Origin: Branchiostoma floridae
Taxonomy: Eukaryota > Chordata > Leptocardii > Amphioxiformes > Branchiostomatidae
Assembly (NCBI RefSeq): GCF_000003815.2
Contig: NC_049994.1
Location: 10,184,538 to 10,248,537, forward strand
Length of the DNA stretch: 64,000 nt
Direction: 5' to 3'
The notes under the pieces are model-generated. The model was given only the letters and a program-made list of their open reading frames with translations. It was not told the origin of the DNA and ran no database searches. Both the position numbers and the translations under genes were made by a program. Below are positions 25,361 to 40,104 of this stretch, in pieces (within the stretch, counting starts at the first letter, position 1; every line of letters starts with the position of its first letter).

Positions 25361-28300
25361 TTTTACGTAGTACTCTTATATTGTGCATCCTATTCCAATT
25401 CTGAAACCAACGTTCTCACAGATCCAATTTTGATCATTCGAATGTCGCACAGGGGTCGCCTTCAAACCCGTGTCCTTCGTGCAGAACAGTTCGATGTCCA
25501 CAATCCCCATTCTTACATTGTCTTCATCAGAACAGTATATTGTGTGAATACAATCTAAAATTTGCAGAAAATGTTTCCAAAACGTATACTCTTGCTGCCC
25601 TTTTACAAAGATGTTAACCGGGATCCTTTTAGAAATGGTAATTCTAGGTATTCGAGCGGGTTTCTATGCAACGTTCTGCTGTTTGCTCCATGTATATGTT
25701 CTGTCCGAGATCTTCACAATAAGAAGTAGCTAGCACAATACATTTTGCAGACACTACCTATTTATTCTCAACGAAAACAAATGCTACATTATCATATTTT
25801 ACTTGATGTTTCCAGTGGCTGTTATACGTGTCCTTATGCAAGTTAAAGGAATGCGGTAGAATCAATGTACTATTATACAGAATATATATGTGACGTCCAT
25901 ATCACAGTAAACTACATTTTGCCGCATCGAAACAACAGTATGCTTGCCACATACATCTCTATATATCTTTATGCCCACAAAACTGCATATTGGGGACTCC
26001 GTTGTTACACAATGAAATCCACAGTAAAAAACAAATAAAACCAGAATTCGAATATATGTATACAAAACTCAGAAAATAATCCTCCATAAGCACGAATATA
26101 TCCACCTCTACTACCTACAAAGTATCTCGTTTGCGATACACATACTATTGCCTAACTTGCATTTGGTCTTGAACCAACTCTTTGTTACTTTGATTGATAC
26201 TGAAATGAGATATAGAAATTATGTAGATGCAGCAGAATAACAAAAGTTCACATTCATGCTTTCACATTCAGTCTTTAATATTCTCTCTGTACATTATCAT
26301 TTACCGATTGTGCGAATGCCGTTTTCCTCGTCTTTATTCTTGTTTTCAAGTGTGCGAATGTTTATGCTTAGAAATAACATGTATTAACAGCATCAAGTAC
26401 CAACTGGAATAGCAGAAGTCATTTTCTATGGCACAAATAGTACAAAAAGAAACATGTGTCTGTCCTAAACTATTTGTAACTACCAGGCTTACAGACAATA
26501 TATCTAAATTCTTTGTTCGTCGTTGACTGTCTAGAACACGAAATACTCATTGAAAGCAGCTTAAGATCACTTCAGTAGAACACAAATATCCGTTAACGAA
26601 CGATGAGAATATGGTCATGTGAAAAGGCCTTTTTGTGCTGATATAGTTTTATTGCTATCTTCTAGACTCTCTGTCTTGTTCAAGGAGATTTTGTGGACGA
26701 CTCGTTGTCTGGCAAACGTCGTTAGTCTTGAAATGGTGAAGCTTAAGAGACCGAAGCATTTTTGTGGATTGCATTCCAAGTGTCCTTGAATAGATATTCT
26801 TCGTTAAATTTCCTTGAATATGCACAGATATCCTATACGAAATTCCAACATGGCTAATGTGTATGTGATGCCCAACGATTTCTTGAATGTCCAACTTAGT
26901 TGCCACACACGAATAGACGACAGTCTTTGGCAATGGAATTGAAAAACGAGATATATCTGTCTGTAGGGGGGTCAATGATTTAGAACCTTTTGAACAAAGG
27001 TCAATGACAAGACAGCATTGGTTTCACTTTACAATTGCTTTCCAATATGTTTCAAATATATTTGTTTCTATCTTCAGCACAAGTATATTTTCTCTTGCCA
27101 ACATCAAGCAATAAAAAAGACAAACATAGATAGAAAATGAGACCCAAATTCAGCATCTGTAAGCACTTAGATATGCCTTTCATGTGAAAGAATATAAATC
27201 TTTCAAACTTTGTTTTCTCAAATGTAACTTTAAATGTAGTCCTGAGGATTCCCAGACTATTCATTAACTCCGTTGTGACCTTGCAGCCGGACATGTGTTA
27301 TGTATTTGTGACACAAGGTGCTTTACTGCCGTTATGTGATACTACCCTGTGGTATGTTCTTACCAAAAGGCCATTAAGAAACAGAAGAATACCCCTTAGA
27401 CGTCTGTCCCTCACACGTGATGTGCCAAGACACATGAATTCTAAGAAGGCGAGGTGTGTGACCTCTGTAAGCTTTTATTCAACGGCGTTTAACTGTCTTC
27501 AGAGACTTAGCTCATTTTTATCGTGATTGACCAATTTCTGCCGGAGAAAAGCTGCACTCTTGTGGAAAATATAAAGTTTTCGAAGGGCGGTAATGCATAT
27601 GTGAATTCGTGGTTGTTCGTTCAAGAGCTACCTGCGCATAATGCTGTGTTGTAAAAAACAATGGAAGAAAATTTATTTTCTAAGAAATCATAATGTATCA
27701 CCAAGGTCTGTAGCAAACACATATCCAGTATAAAAAGGTCGACATAGAAACAAATGTCATTCCCTGATATGGGAAGACTGCAGTTACGAGTTATCAACAG
27801 GGACAAGCTTTTCCAGCCTTTTGCACGTATTCTTGTCCGAATAGCCATTAACATAGAGCAGTATATTCTTGTCTGGTGATCTCGATGTTTTAGGATCCCA
27901 TGGTCTTATAGGATAGGCACGTTCGGAAATACACCCAAGCAATCAATATCTGCATTAGTAGTCAAATTGCATTGTATTGGGTGGTATGAGACTCCGTGTT
28001 TCTGTATAAGTAGTGACAGTCTTTTGAACCTCTTTGTAGGTAAAATCTTCGAATCAACCAGTTAGAATGAGGACAACGCAGCCCCTAGGTGAACGAGGAA
28101 GTTGATATTGGAAATGTAAATGCAGTTGATCTGTATGCAAGGTAGCAAACTGCGGGAGTTATCCAATGACAAATCTGGGCTTATTGTTACGTTTTACAGC
28201 ATATCGAGGCGAAATGGGTTGGCTCCAAAGGGTCATACTGCGTAAAGTCCGGTATAACCGTTCACTGGAGATCGATTTTTCCTGCATTTCAGAGACCACT

Positions 28301-28744
28301 TAAATTATTAGCAGTCATTTTGAACCCGCAGAAATAGGTTGCCGAGAGATTGGTCAATATTCCAGGCACCACACAAAAATGGGTCTGGTATTTATTTACA
28401 ATCGGAAATTGACGGAAAGGCCACATCAGCGCTAAACGACGAGCAGGTAAATCACGCTTTCCGTCGATAATGTCTGACACTTCATTGATACGTCACGGCA
28501 AAATACAATATGAATGTTGTGCATGACAGAATAACTCACAGCCCTAACCCTACATGATATGTAAGGACTTGCTGAAATGAATATGAATTGCATTCTGTCT
28601 ACAATATGGAGATGGATATGGTGTTGGGCTAGATGTTTGGAAATAGAACTATCTTGAGGTGTTTACCGGAGGTGTATGAGGCATTTATTATCGGAGATTG
28701 CCCCGATTTTGTATAAGTTTGAGTTGTATAAGCCATCAGAAGCA

Positions 28745-30300
28745 CTGAATATTCGGAAGGATCAAATTGCCATGTATTACGCTTTGAAATGTGTTTAAAA
28801 CAAATTTTCACAAAACAAGTTCTAGCTTTGGATTTTTCTCGCTTAGGACTATTTTGGACCTTACAAGATTGTATTCAAATATATTTCCGTTAAGAAATAC
28901 ATGATATGGGACCAATGGTGATTGTGATGTATAGACGTTGTGATGTATCAGCGTTACTTATATTGAAGTACACTGTCTTCAAATTTTCTTTGTGCCACTA
29001 TGAGTTTTACTTAACACTACAGCTAGATAAACCTTTACTTGAGCTTAAATTTCAGAATTGTCGTCTAGTACACTATATATGAAATTGACTAACAAAATGT
29101 CACGAATCAGGTTATAGCTTTGGATCTTCTAAGCTTCTTACGATGTAGATACTTCATTGTGAGGTCTCTACTATTCTAGCTACAGGTAAAGGAAATATAT
29201 TTCCGTTAAGAAAGGCATGATGTATGAGGAAGACCACAATGTTGACCGTAGGCTAGTATAGGTTCCTATAGTTGTTGTACATGTATAGTATGTACAAAAA
29301 TTGTCTCGTCATTTTATCAGATCCACATAGCAGTACAGCGTGGTGTATCTATGCCTTCACATTTCTGAAGGACAAAATTGCAGTTATAAACATAGGTAAA
29401 GCGACTATCTAGAAACATTTCATGAACCAAGTTCTAGCTTCGGATTTTTCTTGCTTACAGTGATGTAAATACTTCATGTAGGGGCCAGAAATATTTATAT
29501 TTTCCACAGTTGATGTAAAATGGAGAAAATACATTTCTCAAAATGTATAAGGTTATGACTACGAAAACGGGGATGACTGTGATGCACCGAATCAAACGTC
29601 AGGTATCCCCATCGTTGGGGTACAGGGTGTCTAAAATTTCATGATCTTTCTATCAATTACCCATTCATCTTGGTTTACTTCAGCCTTCACGTGAGCTTAA
29701 ATTTCAGGACAACATTAACGTATATCGATTGCACTTATATATGTTTGATAAGATATGTTGGCAACATTTCACAAACTAGATACTAGCTTTGTATTTTTTT
29801 CTTGATTAGTTCCATGTAAGAACTCAATTTTAGATCCTACAAGACTATATTCAGTTACCTGCTACAGTAAAGTTCGATGTATATTTCTACATGTTAAGAA
29901 ATGCACAACTTTGTGACAAAGAGCAATGTTGATTGACATCGATGCAGACCTCAGTGTTTCCTTGTGTTTGGTCGGCTACAGTATGTCCAAAACTGCCTTA
30001 GATTCCGACAAGTTTATCTGAACAGCACATCATACTAGCACGGTATATTATAAGCCTTGACCTAAACTTACATTTCAGAAGGAGAAAACTGTGCGTGTAT
30101 TTTAGATATGTTTAAATGGAACCCCTAGCAAATGTCACGGTTTTATCTTTGGATTGATTTGTACTTGTTACAGTATGCACATCTCCATGCCTCGCCTTTC
30201 TATTACTTTGACTTAGCAGTACTTACAGTAGAAATGTATCTAAGCCTTCAAATGAGCTTGAATTTCATAAAGGGAAATTTGCTATCTATAACACCTAGAA
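28745..30300. repeat. Degenerate tandem array, about five units of 290-360 bp
   Basis: A sequence block recurs in the same order and orientation. An AGCTTTGGATTTTTCT-like anchor occurs near 28830, 29122, 29442, 29790 and 30150. A CCTTCA.(G)TGAGCTTAAATTTCAG-like anchor occurs near 29030, 29355, 29685, 30055 and 30250. ATATTTCCGTTAAGAAA..CATGA follows the first anchor near 28880 and 29200, and a variant near 29885. Units differ by many substitutions and indels, so the array is old. A 127-codon frame at 30132-30515 begins inside it and is probably fortuitous. No known family is recognised. Confidence 0.6.
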
Positions 30301-33300
30301 ATGTGTATGGTAGGATATCGTTGAAGAGGTTCATCAGTCACGTATGCAAACAGTTACAACAATTTTCATCAATCAATGACTGTTTTTGTAAACCAGCTAC
30401 AAGTAATGTAAAATGTGGAGACTATATTCATGGTAGGATGTTTTGTAGGAGGCTACGGATGATTGCAAAGCATAACGCAGACCTCATACTTTACTATCGT
30501 TTAGGTATAGTATGATATATAACAAAAAACATTGAAATATGTTTGGAGTATGATTTGCTTGTCTTCAGGAACGTAACTTGCCATACATCCAAGTATACAG
30601 TACCAACAGGTGCTCTACTGTAATGCTGTATTTGGAATCATATGAAGAGTATATTAGAATAACGTTATTATGAAAAAGAGGGCGTTTTCTTTGATCATAT
30701 TGGATCTTCCGTGGTACAGTTAAACGTTTAACATGTTATAATAGTTTAGGCGTCACAGGATACAGGCAACGTATAAGGATATTTTGGTATCGCTGGTAAA
30801 AATAAGGAATTTTTTGACGCAGTAATGGCCTTCCTTCAAACTTTCAAAGTAACATATCTTCTAGCGTAAGACGTCCTGTATAGTTCTTCCTTATTTCATG
30901 TATCATTTCAGACAATAAGGCAAGAAGCCGACTGGGAGTAGCTTTACTTTGTTGTAAATGCAATTCAATTCTGATGGGCATATTTAGTATTACACAAAAA
31001 TGAGTAATACACATCATTGACATGAAAATGAGATTCAAAACCGGCCCTTAAGAATATTTTTAGTGAACGTATTCAGAACCACTGCCTTAGGGCAGGTCTG
31101 ATGATGCATATGTGAACATTTATGTCACTGCTATATCACTCACAAAATCCTTCTTTTCTGGAGTCTTAATAACACCAAGTGTATGTAAGTATATTCTTGT
31201 AAACAATAAACCTTGCCATATGATACACATTTACACAAAGAGCAACTAAGATGTATAATGAAGATATATCTGCTCATATATAACTCAACAGTCATCTCGT
31301 TATCTGACCACTGACACTGTATGTATTTCATTGGTAACCTGGTGTTTCTATCTCTTGCAGATGATGGCAACTTTCAATGGAGTACTGTTTGTATGCCGTT
31401 CATCAGTGATGCCACAAACTACATCTCTATGATGCTGAGACAAAATGTTGCAAAGTTACAAAAATGCATATACATTGGATAAAGTTAAAACAAATGTCAG
31501 TAAGAATTCATAATAAAACATTTCATCTCGATATGTTGCTTCTCTACGCGAATAAAGTTCTGTTTCTTGTTGCTTCTACACTGAATTCTTCCTCTGTGAT
31601 CTTCATTTTTTCTCCAATTTCTTTTGCTTAAGGTTGTGACAGTGTTGTGCAGATTTCTTTACATATATTGAGAGTAAACGTCCGCATGCATTACTCAAAA
31701 ACACAGTGAAATACACAATGCTACAAAATACAACATGTAGATGTTCAGAAATACAGAAATGGTCAATCTGTATTACACATGTAGCTACAATAAACCACAT
31801 ATGATGTGATGAGAAAATAGCAATAGACAGAAAAACACATTGAAACGTATTGTGCAAAGTCGTCTCAAATACACTTATATGCACCAGAAATTGGCTTATC
31901 TTCAATTATGTGCTATATAGCGTATAACAAAAATCAAACCGTATACGTAGAGATGTTTGTAAGTGTAAGCTTGTTGTGTAAATAAATTGTATTGCTTTTC
32001 ATTTCATATGTGTTATTGTTGGACAACGTCTCTGAGTTGATTTGCACTTTCTCAATCAGCTAAGAAGTATCATTTCTATTATGAAGTTTTAAAATGTACT
32101 TTGCAATGCGTATTCAGTCGCTAGAAAATTACATTATTTTCATACTGTATGAAGATGAATTTTTTTCAACATTGCGTATGGAATTTGCAGTAAGGAAAAG
32201 TTACCATTTGATACAGTTTGCTTGAGATAGTTTTCTGCGATCAGTTTACTCGAGCTTCATGCATAAAGAATGCAATCGTAAAATATGAATTCGCAATTCT
32301 ACCGTGCGTCTAAAATACGTACATATTGCACGGTTTGCATCTTTATTATAAGATTTCGTTACGGCTCATAATCTAGAACCTAACTTGATTTCGACAATAT
32401 TGCTTTGCCTAGATAAAGTAGTCCGCTGTTTATTACAACAAAATTGTTTTGACTGGTTTGAAGTGCTCTGTGTATTTGAGTGCTTCCCGGCATATGAAAT
32501 GATTAGAGAATTTTGTATTGGCCACCTGATGCCATAGCTCCGTTTGAAATCCCGTAAAAAAATATTATGGGGAAAATCACATTTCCACCCAAACTCAGGT
32601 ATTGGTAAATAATGGAATTTGCTGGTTGGGAGGACATTTTATGTTGTTCATCAGAACAGAACGCAATAAAGCTTTCAACTCTATTTGGTCTAACTAGATG
32701 TTTTTCCTCTTTCCGTCTCGAAAAAGGTAATCATCTTAGTTTTGCTGGTACCAGGTAAAAAGGACTTGTATTGTGCTTGAGCCCATTTTCAACTTACAAC
32801 AAAAATATTAGAAATGTCCCGGATACCGAGCTTGGTAAACGAACGTAAACCAGTCATACCGTTTTGAACCATCACCAAATACTGAAAGCCAAGTACAATG
32901 GTGAACTTCAATATACAGTGACTAAATATAGTACAAACACAAGGACTACAACAAAATAAATGGCATTCTTCGCTTTGATCTTCGGAAAATGGTGAAACCA
33001 CCCCACCCTATCTGTGGGAATACCGGGTTTGCAAATGACTCTTTGAACAAACCCCACAAAACCTTTTATTGGACTTGTTGCAGACTGCCTGTCAAAGGGA
33101 CTCTCTGTGTGAAGTCTAGACGAACGTGACACAATAAACACACACGGTCGTTTTTATATGTTCAGTGTCACCACTGAGATCTGTAGACAATAACTGGACA
33201 CTACGATGTGTCAAGGGATCAACACGACGTGGTGTTGGACGTACAAAAAACGTAGAAAATTCTTACAGTGACCAAGGACTTGCTGCTGTGATATTGCCAT

Positions 33301-35436
33301 GGGTGTGGCGTAAACAAAGTGAGTACAGTAGGTGTTTACTTGTCTGTGCGTGCGTGTGTGATTTCATAGCATATACACAACTTCATTGTTTCTAACAGGA
33401 AGAAAGTGTTCAGCACTCTGTGTATGTTTTGCCCGGATATGATGAGTAGTACAGGGTAATAACAAAAAAGAGGTATGATTGTGCATGATTGCTTCAAAGC
33501 GGCCACGACATAGGAACACGCAAGATACAGTGTACTATTGTACTGAATTCTATTTATTTTGGATAAAACGTATATTAAGGTGAATAAATTGAATATTTTG
33601 AAAATGAGCTGGATCTGATGATAATCTTTATCCATGAGCAGTCGAATGAAGCGGATGATTTTAGCATAAGAGGGGCTCTGTGACTTTGTTTTTCCCGTTT
33701 CGTCCAACGTCACACAAACATTCATGTCTTCCTCCTGCAATGTCCCTGCAAAATAGAGAGAGAGAATTTGTTCATCCTGTTTCCGTGTGTGCTTCTATCA
33801 TTGGTATGAATAGCATTCCTCATATTGTCGTCAAATGGAGTTTGTACACTGCAATGAGAATCTGACACACCTATATGCGTCGGCCGTGCTCAAAAACAAT
33901 GCGTAACAGTACATAATATAGCCCGTCTTTGCATAAAGCCAACATACATACACAATAGTAGAATATCGTGAAATTTGCCTATATCAAATATTGGTATCTA
34001 TCAAGTCTCTAAGAAGACAAAACGTGGTTTATTGAAATTATGATGAAAATAATATACCTGTAGTGTTTGTATCCTATCTTACGGTATGGCAGTGTTCAAC
34101 GATGCCCTATGGACCCATTCTCAGTTCGGAGTCACATGCATTCGCCAATCTGTTTAAAGCACATGTCTACCCTGTGATCAACGTCAATGTCTTGGAAGAA
34201 AATCTTTGCTCACCTCATGAAACGGTTGTCCTTAAAACAAGGACACGAGGCCGTGCAATCTTAAAGCGCCATCTGGATGACACCGTGGTACTGATCTTAA
34301 GAGTAAAATGAAAAATAGAGATTAGGACTGAGAATATATTTTGTAGAAAAATCGCGAAACACACATACTATACGATTGAGTAGTCAAGTCGATGCTTCAT
34401 TTCCCAGGTATACAGATACAGTGTGTATTGTCAACTAGTGCCAATCTCATATTCAATACAGTATATGTCGGATATCGAACAACGTAGGAGATGCACAACT
34501 TAATGTGGTATAATCCTAATATCTTGGTACCAACAAGACAACACCCTTGAATGTCACGATATCAAGAAACCGTCAAAACAAGGAGTTAAGACTTCTGCTT
34601 TGAACCCTCTTCAATTTTGTGAAGTGAAGTCAGAAATAAAAAGAGCAACATTGACTGGATGGTTGGCCGTCGACACATTGCACTGGAATACACATACCAC
34701 ATATTTGCCCTGTCTATTACTGTTGAAGAAAAATTCAAGCCAGTACGTAGAGTAAGGAGGAAGTATAACCAAGAGATAAAGATAAAAGGATTGTATTGGT
34801 GGGTGCCATGATTTTTCGACGATCTGATACCATCGGACATACATGTACACACTTTAGCGTTGGCCATGCCGCTTCAACTCTCATGACACATTATCAAATT
34901 GACAATGATTCTGTATCACTGAAAATCACCAATACTACTCCCAACAGTTCACCCGTACTACTAGACCATTATCATCGTCAGTTTGAATATCTTTGCCGTT
35001 TCTTTTTTTTTGTATACAAATGACGATAAGAACAGTCTTAAAAATACGGTGTCCAACGTTTATGTTTGAAGTGACACAAGACATGTACATTGTACCCCGC
35101 CAAAAATATTCAACACTACGGTTTTCTCCAGGTGTTGTGAGGTTCTGTAGTTTTTAAAAAAAATGTGAAGATATGAACACTTGTGATTTAGGGAGGGAAA
35201 CATCGATGTGTTGTTATACGTCACTTTTTTCGTTTAGTTTTAAAAACCGACTGTCAGGCAGTTCAGCATCTACTTCACATGAGACATGAAAGATCATCTT
35301 CTTTTTCCTGGGCTTGTCGTTTTGTTCACACCGCTTGGTATCTAATTAATGTGTTTTAATATTAGATTGTCTTTTAATTTTCTATCTACAAATATAGTAT
35401 AACCATAGCTACATAAACAAGAAAAATGCTAGAATG

Positions 35437-35466
35437 TTGCGTCCGTCAGTTGCTGTACGGACGCAA
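35437..35466. other. Perfect hairpin, 10-bp arms, 10-nt loop
   Basis: TTGCGTCCGT (35437-35446) pairs with ACGGACGCAA (35457-35466) around CAGTTGCTGT. The stem is GC-rich within AT-rich DNA. Confidence 0.8.
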
Positions 35467-37743
35467 TGTAGCATCGGCGTTGCTACCTGGTTCCGAACGA
35501 GGTTTCCGTTGCATTGTCGCGGTCAAAATTTTATCAAATGTCACAGGAATATACCTTAAGGATTAAGAACTTGACATACTGCATATGTTCAACATTTTCA
35601 TTGTTGTTTTTCGAAGGAAATAGTCGGTTTAAAGTCGTGATAAAACCTGCTATATGATAGGCACCTTGTACCACACCCGACACTACTGAGCGAGCTATAT
35701 GCTTCTATTTATTAAGATATAATTTGGTTACTACAATTGATACTTATCGGAAACTTCATGTATGATTTGCCAAAGACATAAGCTTTAATCTACATTCTTA
35801 ATCTACAAGGCATTTGATGGAAAAGGAGCGAAAAGAACGAATATATACAGCAACAACCTTTGAAACGAAAACGAGCTGAGTACCGTTTGATGTTAGCTTG
35901 GAATCAAATTTGAACCGAAATCCGCTGTTTTTTGTGTCAGAATAGAAGCAGTCTGTCTATGGAAAAGAGCCTTTCAAGATAGCATGCTTAATGTTAGTAT
36001 CAAATGCATTTCTTCACAATTCTAGTGCGAAGGAGTATAATCTTGCCATGATACATTGCTAAAACTGCCCCCTGGGTTGGCAGCGCCGCCTTGTTAAACG
36101 TTTGATATTGCAGCCTGATAAGGATCACACGACGATGGCTTTATTGCAGTTAACTTTCTTTTACTATAAAAAACATTTCATATTCCAAGATGTAGCCTTT
36201 AAACTCAATGATATCTACTTTTTTATGTGTCACAAAGCCGAGTTCGCATCTAAGTACATAACACCTTATCGTAACTTGTTTGTGCGGATGAATATATCAA
36301 AAGTTCCAGTCACCCAGACAAGAATAACCCCTACACAAATGGATTCAACTTTCATTCACATGCCATACCACGTTGTCCATTTATGATAACTGCGAGTAAA
36401 CCTTCCGTATACGATACTTAAAAGAACATCCAGTGCGAAAGTATAATTAATAATCGTATCTCCGAACTTTGTTTGATACGTTGTTATGTTGTGCGTCTGT
36501 AAATTCCATACAAAACTTAACCATTATGTATAAAGAACTTTTACTAAAAGCAAATGATTCACACAAAAAGAACGCAACAGTCATGTTTAATTTGTAAGCA
36601 AAAAAAGAAGAACCTCCTACGCAGCCATGTGTGTTCTGTCCAACACAACGCCAATGAATAATCCCTCCCAAAGGACTACCATTGGTAGATTAAAATGATT
36701 ATCTTAACTTGACACTCAGACAACCTTAATAGCATCAAGATGTGGGTTTGAGTTTGGAGCCAGACCGCCGTGTCCGTCGATGTTTTCGTTTTTAGAAGCA
36801 CTGAGCCTGGATTAGGTAAGGAGTCATATATCTTCCTTATCCAACTGTCGATGGCGGTCTTGAACTGCGCATGGCGCATACCGCGGTAGGGACAGGCCTT
36901 CATGCGATATAGGATGAAAGACAATCGAAAATTTCTGAACCCATTGCAACAAATTGTAATCTTGGGTCCTATTGTATAGGTAGATATCCAGGACCCACAT
37001 TGTTGCTTTTTTTTATTAAATTGAAATGTAAATGATATCTATAGAGTAACATATTTTGCAGTGACATGGACCGCTCTACTACAAGATGCAATCATAATGG
37101 CCGAAACCCTGTCTCGTGTGCAGGCAATATCATATGTGCAGAAAAGAAACACTAGAAACATTAACCTTTAGAAACTGACCTTTGTTTGTATGCCACTTTA
37201 AACTAAAATTCTCCTGCAAAATGAAGCAATACATATGCTGCATATACAAGAAAATAAAGTCTTTTCAAAGTTACCTATCTAGCTACAATATTACATTGTT
37301 CGAAAATATGATAGCATACTGTGTAAAAATCTACTTTCTTACAGACTTTCTATACATATGGATATTAAGACTGCAGATGTATCTTTGATAAAGTCAAATA
37401 GTTCTCTAAACCTTCACCAGGCCTTTCTAAGGAGTTCTAGATAGTAGAATTCGTCAAAAAATGGTTAATAGTTTGGCTACGAGTGTGGGCCTGTGGTAAA
37501 TGTAACATTTTCCCTCAAGCGGGCAAGTGATGCTATATTGAAGCGGGCAAATGAAAACCAACCTTCGCTAGCGAATTGATATCCATTCGTTTGTCTGGCA
37601 GAAACTTAAGATAGTGTTGTTAAGGTTTTAACGTTTTCATGTTCAAAGTTTAAGATTGAAAGCTGCGTACGTGGGGCCTAGGGCTAGCGCTAGAGGTTTT
37701 TATACGTTTCTGCCTCTTCCCGCGACATCTTCCTGATAACATT

Positions 37744-37766
37744 GGTTCTCGTTTGCAACGAGAACC
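37744..37766. other. Perfect short hairpin, 10-bp arms, 3-nt loop
   Basis: GGTTCTCGTT (37744-37753) and AACGAGAACC (37757-37766) flank TGC, and TTTT follows directly. On the + strand this resembles a small stem-loop with a T run. No function can be assigned. Confidence 0.8.
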
Positions 37767-39454
37767 TTTTACTTTACACAGTTCTAGGTTACGGCAAAAT
37801 GCAAATAGATTTCGGGCTAACTATCAAATAAAATCTTCTAGTCAACATCTAAAGAAACTAAACAGAAAACTATTCACTGTAATCTGAATGTTATCGTGCA
37901 AGTGCTTGAATTCTTGTTGTCGATATTTGTTCTCGACAATACATGGGTCTAGAACTTAAGTTCGAAAAATCTTTACATTTGGTAGAAGTGAACACGTTTT
38001 CTCAAACATGTTATGTTCTGTATTTCAAATGATATACAAAACAACTGAACAGTAACAGCCAACTAGCTTCATATGAAAAATGCATCTAGGTTTCGTCTAC
38101 TTATATCTTGCAACATGGGAAAGGAATTTTCTATCTGTGGCACGGACGTACAAACGGCCAAAGTTAGTATATTGCACACAAATGTATCGAACTTACTTGC
38201 CTGCTACTGTTTTCGATAGATTTATATATTCTGTAATGTAGAATACAAAGTTTCCCTGTGGAAAAACATACCCAACAGATCTATGGCAAACGAAATGTTT
38301 GCAGTGGCGATTCTAAACAGGCTGTTTGCCCATGACTTCTTGTGTGCAAGATGCTGTCTATGACAGTTTGTACTTCCAAGAAACAAATGAAAATCCCTTT
38401 CGAAAATTTCAAGATATAGGTTTGACAGACCTTTGAATACGAGCTTGATTTGCCTTAGCGTTTCAACTAAAATTGAACAAATAAAAGCATGTGGTTTGCA
38501 CAGAATCTGTACCTAATTTAAGACCATGTAGATGTAGTGTGCTGCTTTGTGAACAGTATACATACATATAGACTGATAGTCTCTCTATGTGCATGTGCAA
38601 TGCTTTGGCATCAAAGACAACAATGGCAAAATTATGGCAACAGTTGTAGTGGCCGTTGTGATTTTGTGTCCTTTGCATACCTGGGCCTGCTGTAATATTC
38701 ATGTAAATATTGTTATGTGAAATATATTAAGCTCTACATCAACCTGTTATATATAATTCTCGTGGTTTAAGTTCAAATTCTTTCGCCGGGAAGAAAGATG
38801 CAACCATTCATTATTTGCTGAAAACATATGCAAAACTCAAAGCTGAAAATAAAAAGACCTTTCTTGGTCAATGTTGTTATTCCGTTTATAATGTTGTCGT
38901 GAAGAGATCTAAAATTTCTGACTTTACTAGCTGTCTGTATGTACATTTCTCAACAACCACAAATTGTAGACTTGAAGTTCTTGAAGTTGGATAGCTCAGG
39001 AATCTACAAAATGAATGTTGAGCCTGTTTATGATTCAGGTTTACAAACTCAATTGGTATTGCAAAATATTTGTATTGCATTGTTGTTTACAACATTAAAA
39101 TACTTTAGGTCCAATATCAGAAATGAATATCTGTTGTTGAAACTGGGATTGTGTTCATTATGTATCAACAATTCGATTAAATATTGCAGAATATATGAGA
39201 ACAATGCAGAGCAATCCTTTAGCAGGTTGAACGATGTTTTGTGTCAATTCAAACCAGGAATTGTATAGCTGTCGATACCTTACTTTTGACATATGTCTGC
39301 CGCTATGTCTCTACCGCTACAAAGAATTGCGTTTCTAATAAGCGTAGGTTTACCGATGTCTTGGTATGTAATCTGTAATAGTGTAATAGCGTTCAATAGT
39401 TCAAGCAGTATCGTTTTCAGCAACTTATAACATGTGAATCTGGGTAGATAACGT

Positions 39455-39765
39455 TACAAAATGACCAATGAACTCGCGAACGTACCAAGTACCATCTGTT
39501 CAGAAAATAACAAAATATAGACAGTAGCTGAGTTGTCAATCCAGGATTGATGTGTTCGAAATTCGTTTTCCCTAGATATGTCATAGAAAAGAAGAAGAAA
39601 GAGCCATGCCTTCAAGTACCAGAATTATTCGCCAAGGGTATAGGTGTTCGAAAATTCGTTTTTCCCTGGAACTATCCTAGAATGAAGCTCGTTGACACCG
39701 AGTACAGAAACGCATCTGTACTGTTTTTGTCCTACAGTTGTTTGAAGCCGTGGTACCTGGTTCCC
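39455..39765 (+). mobile_element. Non-LTR retrotransposon tail relic (copy A)
   Basis: 39458-39575 aligns with copy B at about 40300-40430: both run from AAATGAC.AAT.AACT through TCAGAAAATAA to a motif like GTGT.C.AAA.TTCGTTTT. From about 39652 a second copy of that last motif leads into FVFPWNYPRMKLVDTEYRNAS. This resembles the last conserved block of CR1/L2-like ORF2 proteins (SFFPRTI.EWN.L...V..A). The arrangement looks like a broken or nested pair of tails with about 85 bp between the repeated motifs. The element is not functional. Confidence 0.5.
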
Positions 39766-40104
39766 ATTCAGATGGATTAATAATCATCGATAAAATGATA
39801 AACGATTAATCCTGTTCACAGCACATTTTATCGAAGTATTATGCTAGTCAACTGTGGGTGCTACGAATTGCATTTCAAAACCTTTTCGTACTTGGATAGC
39901 TTAAAGCGGAAAACGTAAGAGCTGGTGATATTTGCCAATTCGTAGAAAATATTACATTGTTTTCTACTTGACACGTGGAAGGCAATAATGTTTCCTTCTA
40001 CGAAGTGTTTCTTTCGGTGTGATATCTGGCAGGAAATGTGTAATTTCTATTTTCATGTTCTTGGCGAAAGAAATGATCTTGGCAGCCATGAATCACTTTC
40101 ATAC

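Larger units (their letters stand above)
23131..28744. other. Non-coding, few features
   Basis: Apart from the 151-codon frame at 24202 and one copy of the dispersed repeat at 25215-25360, nothing is recognised. Confidence 0.55.
30301..39454. other. Long non-coding stretch
   Basis: This stretch holds the two perfect hairpins at 35437 and 37744 and a 134-codon - strand frame (33740 to 33336) without a recognised domain. Nothing else is supported. Confidence 0.55.

Noticed and set aside
30132-30515. 127-codon + frame
   Set aside because: It starts inside the degenerate tandem array and reads repeat sequence. Other units of the array are closed in the same register.
33336-33740. 134-codon - strand frame with hydrophobic stretches
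   Set aside because: No recognisable domain. Frames of this size are expected about once by chance at this base composition.
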